Origin: Pelobates cultripes
Lineage: Eukaryota > Chordata > Amphibia > Anura > Pelobatidae
Direction of reading: 5' to 3'
Assembly (NCBI GenBank): GCA_933207985.1
Contig: OW240913.1
Span: forward strand, 358,336,943 to 358,400,942
Length of the DNA stretch: 64,000 nt
Within the stretch, counting starts at the first letter, position 1; every line of letters begins with the position of its first letter. Shown one piece after another: positions 58,467-64,000 of the stretch. A program made the position numbers and the translations under genes. Below the pieces are notes generated by a model, which was not told the origin of the DNA, did no database searches, and saw only the letters and a list, made by a program, of their open reading frames with translations.

Positions 58467-59846
58467 CAGTGGTGTATCCTGGTTTTGTGCTGCCCTGGGC
58501 AGGACAAAACTCAGGCACCCTCCAAACCCCCCTCGCACGCCACCCCCACCCAACCCTTCCCCTCTGCCCCGCATTCGAAATACACACACACACATACACT
58601 GACAGAAACACACACTCACTAACAGACACACACACACTCACTAACACACACACACTCACTAACAGACACACACACTCACACTCACTCACAGACACACTCA
58701 CTAACAGACTCACTCACTAACAGACAAACACACACTCACTAACAGACACACACAGACATGCACTAACAGACACACACTCACTCACTAACAGACATACACA
58801 CACTAAAAGGCAAACACACTCACACTCACTAACAGACACACACACAGTCACAGACACACACACACTAACAGACACACACACACTAACAGACACACACTCA
58901 CTCACTAAAAGACAAACACATACATGCACTAACAGACACACACTAACTCACTCACTAACAGACACACACACAGTAAAAGGCAAACACTCTCACACTCACT
59001 AACAGACACACACACTCACAGACACACACACACACACACTCACAGACACACACACACTAACATACACACACTCACTCACTAACAGACACACACTCACTAA
59101 CAGACAAACACACACTCACTAACAGACACACACAAACTCACTAAAAGACACACACATACATGCACTAACAGACACACACTCACTCACTAACAGACACACA
59201 CACAGTAAAAGGCAAACACTCTCACACTCACTAACACAAACACACACTCACAGACACACACACACACTCACAGACACACAAACACTAACATACACACACT
59301 CACTCACTAACAGACACACACTCACTAACAGACAAACACACACTCACTAACAGGCACACACACACTCACTAACAGACAAACACAGACACACACTAACAGA
59401 CACACTAACAGACACACACTAACAGACACACACACTCACAGACACACACACTCACACACCTAACAGGCAAACACACACACTCACTAACAGACACACACTC
59501 ACTCACTAACTGAGACACACACACAGTAAAAGGCAAACACTCTCACACTCACTAACACACACACACACTCACAGACACACACACACACTCACAGACACAC
59601 AAACACTAACATACACACACTCACTCACTAACAGACACACACTCACTAACAGACAAACACACACTCACAGACACACACACACACTCACTAAAAGACACAC
59701 ACATACATGCACTAACAGACACACACTCACACACTAACAGACACTCACAGACACACACACTCACACACTAACAGGCAAACACACTCACACTCACTAACAG
59801 ACACACACTCACTCACTCACTAACTGACACACACACACAGTAAAAG

Positions 59847-59882
<36 letters not shown>

Positions 59883-60660
59883 ACACACACTAACATACAC
59901 ACACTCACTCACTAACAGACACACACTCACTAACAGACAAACACACACTCACTAACAGGCACACACACACTCACTAACAGACAAACACACACTCACTAAC
60001 AGACACACTCACTCACAGACACACACACTAACAGACACACAAACACTAACAGACACACACAAACACTAACAGACAAACACACACTCACTAACAGACACTC
60101 ACAGACACACACTAACAGACACACACTAACAGACACAAACTCACTCACTAACAGACACACACTTACAAACAGACACACACACTCACAGACACTCACACAC
60201 ACTAACAGGCAAACACACTCACACTCACTAACAGACACACACACTCACTAACAGACACACACACTCACAGACACACACACTAACAGACACACACACACTA
60301 ACAGACACACACACTCACTTTTTTTTTTAAATTAAACCCCCACAGCCTCCTTACCTATAGGAATGATGGGGGGGGGTTCTCCCTCTCCTTGGGGCTGCCA
60401 GTTGGTCGGGCGGGCGAATATGATATCATATTCCGGCTCCCAGCTTCAATCGGCGGCACGCGAGGGAGCTGAGCAGACAGCTCAGGGGAAAGTGCACCCT
60501 TGCCAGCGCCGCCCACCCAGCAGCCCGTCTGGCATGTCAGTTAGCCGCAAGGCTAACAAGGCATTTGCCCATGGCATTTGGGGGTGGCTTTTTTTGCCGC
60601 TGCCTGGAAAATGCCGCCCAAGGCAAATGCCTTGTTCGCCTCGCTGCTAAAACGTCCCTG
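58467..60660. mobile_element. hAT non-autonomous element carrying a CA-rich array
   Basis: Termini CAGTGGTGTATCCTGG and TAAAACGTCCCTG; flanked by a perfect 8-bp duplication GCCACAAC (58459-58466 and 60661-60668). Subterminal sequence CTGCCCTGGGCAGGAC at the left and GCCGCCCAAGGCAAATGCC at the right. No transposase. About 80 percent of its length is the array. Confidence 0.85.
58573..60320. repeat. ACACTCACTAACAGACAC minisatellite
   Basis: About 1.75 kb of ACACACTCACTAACAGAC units with a longer internal period: CAGTAAAAGGCAAACAC blocks recur near 58970, 59205, 59520 and 59840 (a variant near 58805). All Val/Ser/Cys-rich open frames here are artefacts. Confidence 0.95.
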
Positions 60661-60668
60661 GCCACAAC

Positions 60669-62978
60669 AGTTTTGCGAACCTAATCAAGAGACATAGTAA
60701 AACAATTGTTTGGCATTTGATGACACTGCACATTTTTTGTTAAAGTATATTGCAAGAGAGTACAAACTTTTCGTAAACTTACTGCAATACACATATATAT
60801 TATTTTTCAACATAATGCATGGCTAAGCTTAGCTGCTATGAAAGGCCACATATGTGGATTTGACACATGCTACATGCACTCTAATCATTGCTCTATAAAC
60901 TTATAGAATATAGACATTACAAGATTTAAGAGCTCAGATAACTAAACAAGGAGCAAAGCTAAACTAAGTTGCGTAATCTTTTAAATACATAAAGAAACAA
61001 ACTTGTCAGAGAAAAAGCAGTAGATAAACTACGAACTGACATTTAGGCTTGATAATTGATACCACTGGGTTAAATGTGAACCACTGTAGGCTGACACATT
61101 ATAGTAGTACTGCATCTAATATAACATCCAAAAATATGACAGAGAAAAATAAAAGGCTTAAGGCTGGGAAAGTAACATGCTAGTTTAGAGGCTTTGGTGT
61201 CCATTGATCATGATATGGTCGGGAATGTACTGGGTCACCTTATGTGTGTGGGTTCGAGATCAGCCAATTCCCTGACTAGGGAAATGCATGGTGAGAGGTA
61301 ACAGCTCGCCGGTAAGAGCCACAGAGTGGTATTTGGGCAATGTTTTCTGACAGCCCTGGGCCTGCACGGAGGCCTGCCTCATGGTGCCATGGACCTGCGT
61401 GCCTATTAGGTCCAAGTCCTTCCCGTTTGGGGAGCAGCCAAGGGTCAGGGTGGTCTGACGCCAACTTTGGTGCTTAATCCTCCGCCGGAATGGTCAATGC
61501 GATGCAGTCTGCAGCCCAGGTGGGTAGATATGGGGTAAATCAGCTGTATGTGGTCCAGTAGCTCGTACTGGTGGCTCTCCTCCTCTTTGCTGCTTGCTGC
61601 TCCGGCCATTCCCACTTAGTCATGGCTGCGAAGCCACTGCTCTTGCCTCTAGCTTGGCCCAGAAGGCTTGAAATATCATATTCAGTTTATGTAAGGATCG
61701 CTCAGTTGGGTCCAACTGAGTCTGAGAGATCACTGTGTAGGTGCATTCCCTGTGAGAGTTCATCTGCCATCTTGCAAGATTAGTTGTATTCAGACGTGCA
61801 ATGAGAGCGGTAAGTAGCTTTCTGAGTAGGGTAAGGTCAGCACAGTGGGAAACGGAGCAATGCATAGTCACTGCGAGGAGGGTATCTTGCACGGGCCAGG
61901 AGATCGGCCGTTTCTCCCACCCGCTGCCTTCACCAGGCCTCACTGCGTACGACAAGAGACTCAAAGACTGGCACTTCGCAATGTAGGACCAGGACTGTCC
62001 GCCCGGTAACAGGAGCAGGTGAGTCACCGATCGTGCCGTTTGTAAGTTCTGAGAGGCAATTAAGTTGACTGACATGGTTTCTAGGTGGTGAGCTCCCTCG
62101 AGTTGCATCTAGTCGCCATAAAGCTCAGGCCCCGAACCCATCAGGAATATTTTAAAAATACCAAAGAGACTAGATTTCCCCGGCAGTATAAGGACAAATA
62201 TTATGTTAGAGCGCTGGGCACAGCACACACATAAAGCAATTCAGTTTGCAGAAATGTTTTATGTTTCTGGAGTCTGTAATATTTGTAACCGTTTATAAAA
62301 GTGCCATTTCAATAGGAATCATCATTTTAAACAATCAGTCAGACAGGTAATGGAAGTTAACAGTTGCGTTGGGCTAGTGAACACCTACCTTCCTCCCCTC
62401 TCAATGAGCATTGCAACTCCAGCACAGAGGTTTCTCATAGAGTCTGGCCAGGAAAAGAGGGTAGGACTTGCAAAGGCTGCAGACAAGAGCTATTTTTAGA
62501 TAAACTCCCAATGTAAAAGGCAGAATTAAAGGCTTGCATATTTTCATTGGGGATATATTTTAAACAAACATTTAGTGGAGTGTTCCTTTAGATCAAGGGT
62601 GACCCTATTATTCCTGGGAACTGGACACCCCAAACCTGTTATTACTGTGAGGAGTTAAGATTATCCTAGAAGAGAACCAGCATGTTCGCATCAGCACAGA
62701 GGATTGCCCTACTTTGGGAAGTGTCCACCAGCAGTGCCAATCACAACAGATATGGGGGTACAATGTAGGGTGGTTGTTGAAGCACTGTAACACTTATAGA
62801 TTCTGCAGGATGGTGGTGCTGCATATAAATTCAGAGTGTAGTGAATAACCCTGGCATTTTATTCACTATTCTCTATTCATTATTTTCTCAAATTATATCC
62901 CAGTTTCTAAGATGATGCATAATAATAAACTAAGTATGTTAAATCAAGCATTACCTGCCAAGAAGCTCCCACCACCAG
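60669..62978. other. Calpain 2 intron 10, right part
   Basis: A moderately GC-rich block at 61150-62120 with open frames on both strands (for example 61620-62108 minus, 162 codons) that I do not recognise; it may be an old LINE 5' region. A MITE-like AGTGTTCCTTTAG end lies at 62580. No exon seen. Confidence 0.4.
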
Positions 62979-62990
62979 TGCCCTGAAACT
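62979..62990 (+). CDS. Calpain 2 exon 11, 12-nt microexon (predicted)
   Basis: TGC CCT GAA ACT (CPET) between accaccag and gtatca, exactly 12 nt and phase 0. It is 289 nt before the next exon and equivalent to IPKE in calpain 1. Without it, exons 10 and 12 would still join in frame, so this rests on size, position and the Pro-Glu match. Confidence 0.6.
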
Positions 62991-63279
62991 GTATCAGAAG
63001 ACTCGGGTAGAATTTACCGTAGAAAAGGTAAAAGTGAAATAAGAAATCAAAGAGTGAGAAGCCAAAAATGAACAAAGATGGTGAGCGAGTTGGTAAAAAT
63101 GGCACGGGGTTTCATAGATAAGTGGACAGTGGAATGAGAAAAATGAAATGTAGACAGAACAAGACAAGGTGAAAAGAGGAATTTAGATCTAGAAAAAAAC
63201 AGGAATTATTCTGGTTGGTGACAGTAGTTCAAGATTGTGACGCTGATCATTTCTATTTTTCTCATTTATTATAAAATAG

Positions 63280-63485
63280 CTGGAGGAAGACCAAAAGCCT
63301 CCTTTTGGGAAAGATTTCTTTGAAAACAACAAAGGTCTTGCTCCAGATTGTCTTAATTGCCGTGAGATTTGCAAATGTTTTGAGTTACCTACTGGACGAT
63401 ATCTGGTTGTTCCATTTACCGAAAATGCTGGAGAAGAAGCAGACTTTTGCATCCGTGTCTTCACCGAAAATAAAGCTGGAGCTCT
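63280..63485 (+). CDS. Calpain 2 exon 12, domain III end
   Basis: 206 nt between aaatag and gtaagt, phase 2 at the end. Encodes PPFGKDFFENNKGLAP, REICKCFELPTGRYLVVPFT and ADFCIRVFTENKAGAL: domain III end, aligning with calpain 1 exon 14797-15020. The following exon is beyond the window. Confidence 0.94.
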
Positions 63486-63523
63486 GTAAGTATAACTGCA
63501 GCTGGAGCTCTGTAAGTATAACT
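63475..63523 (+). repeat. 26-bp tandem duplication of the splice donor
   Basis: GCTGGAGCTCTGTAAGTATA occurs at 63475 and again at 63501, creating two identical gtaagt donors (63486 and 63512). Confidence 0.95.
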
Positions 63524-63851
63524 TCACAAAAGAACAGGATGCTGACTGGAGCATCTCCCCATGATGTTGCTGTTGATAATTATAGTGTAAGCTATGTCAA
63601 TGCTTTCCTCATCCACCGGAGCCATCCCTACATCATGGAGTCCACAACTAAGCTAACTAAGCCTATACTTACACCATAATTCTCAGTCTATTACTAGGTT
63701 CCTTCAAAACCTAACCCTTATAATACCTTCCTCCCAATCCTAACTGTTATCCTATGTCTTTTCAAACCTAACACTTTTCCTTAATTTCGCCCATCCCTAA
63801 CCCTTATTCAGTGTCCCTAACCCTAATACTACATGTCCTACAATGTCCATG

Positions 63852-64000
63852 CTACATCCCTCCCAACACTACCCTTATAATACATCCTTCCCAACACTAC
63901 CCTCATAATACATCCCTCCCAACACTACCCTTATACTATATCCCTCCCAACCATACCCGTATACTATATCCCTCCCAACACTACCCTTATACTATATTCC
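63852..64000. repeat. 28-bp minisatellite running off the window
   Basis: Period 28 (TCCCAACACTACCCTTATAA at 63861, next unit 63889), about 5 units; related looser repeats (CCTAACCCTTA) from about 63690. Confidence 0.88.

Larger units (their letters stand above)
42886..63485 (+). other. Calpain gene 2 (from initiator ATG; may continue past the window)
   Basis: Gene span for a second calpain-family cysteine protease. Twelve coding exons (213, 70, 119, 134, 169, 84, 86, 75, 158, 161, 12 and 206 nt) join in frame to 495 codons plus two bases, with exon sizes typical of conventional vertebrate calpains. Order: N-terminal helix, PC1 with catalytic Cys (codon 44988-44990), PC2 with His (49580-49582) and Asn (49736-49738), then domain III. 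All three triad residues are present, so protease activity is plausible. Near the triad, GDCW reads GNCW and GHAYSV reads RHAQSV. The acidic loop of domain III is missing. Any PEF domain must lie right of the window. It is the downstream tandem paralogue of calpain 1. It may be CAPN2/8/9-like or amphibian-specific; this cannot be decided here. Confidence 0.92.

Noticed and set aside
58401..60244. Val/Ser/Cys-rich open frames on the minus strand
   Set aside because: Translation of the CA-rich minisatellite in the hAT element.
61620..62108. 162-codon minus-strand ORF
   Set aside because: No recognisable domain; in a repeat-like GC-rich block inside a calpain intron, with competing plus-strand frames.
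58134..62592. TTAAAGGAACACT and AGTGTTCCTTTAG as ends of one large TTAA element
   Set aside because: Only the outer 13 bases agree; subterminal sequences do not pair, so they are more likely ends of two separate decayed MITEs.

Overview
This is eukaryotic, almost certainly amphibian (anuran), genomic DNA. It is intron-rich, AT-rich and full of transposons. The repeat spectrum fits a frog: piggyBac-type TTAA MITEs with an AGGGACACTATAG-like end, hAT elements, Tc1 relics, CR1/L2 LINEs, a DIRS/Ngaro-like tyrosine-recombinase retrotransposon with an SGNH-hydrolase ORF, and gypsy and ERV-like LTRs. No bacterial-type operon, CRISPR array, rRNA or tRNA was seen.

Host genes, all on the + strand. (1) The 3' two thirds of a calpain gene (exons from 1205 to 17331, 3' UTR exon with AATAAA near 19326); its N-terminus and catalytic Cys exon lie left of the window. 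(2) An FBXO48-like F-box gene (about 27.1-30.3 kb) whose first coding exon carries a frameshift and a premature stop. (3) A second calpain gene from its initiator ATG (42886) through at least 63485, where domain III ends; it probably runs off the right edge. The two calpains share exon lengths (86, 75, 158 and a 12-nt microexon) and intron phases, so they are tandem paralogues. Neither shows a penta-EF-hand domain in this window, and gene 1 clearly stops just after domain III.

Layout: 0-1 kb gypsy pol relic; 1.2-19.3 kb calpain 1, its introns holding a DIRS/Ngaro-like relic (2.9-6 kb), a CR1-like LINE (11.6-13.1 kb) and a hAT-like element filled with a CACTGACAGACA array (15.3-16.5 kb); 19.7-26.2 kb Tc1 relic, a 35-bp minisatellite, a solo LTR with 4-bp target duplications, a CCAT/CCAA microsatellite and a nested foldback element; 27-30 kb FBXO48-like gene; 33.15-39.98 kb a 6.8-kb hAT element with perfect 8-bp target duplications that hosts an orientation-switching minisatellite, an almost intact L2 LINE and a TTAA MITE; 40.3-42.5 kb hAT-like end, GTGTGCTG array, second solo LTR and a hammerhead-like relic; 42.9-63.5 kb calpain 2, its introns holding gypsy, Tc1, L1/Tx1-like and a second complete hAT element that carries 1.75 kb of CA-rich array.

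The calpain and FBXO48-like genes are ordinary host genes with no visible functional link beyond adjacency. The most distinctive signals are the active-site-neighbour changes and missing PEF domain of the calpains, the broken FBXO48 exon, repeated association of hAT ends with internal minisatellites, the 2A-like motif in the L2 ORF, the SGNH-hydrolase retrotransposon relic, and a duplicated splice donor in calpain 2. All calls rest on reading the sequence; no search was run.
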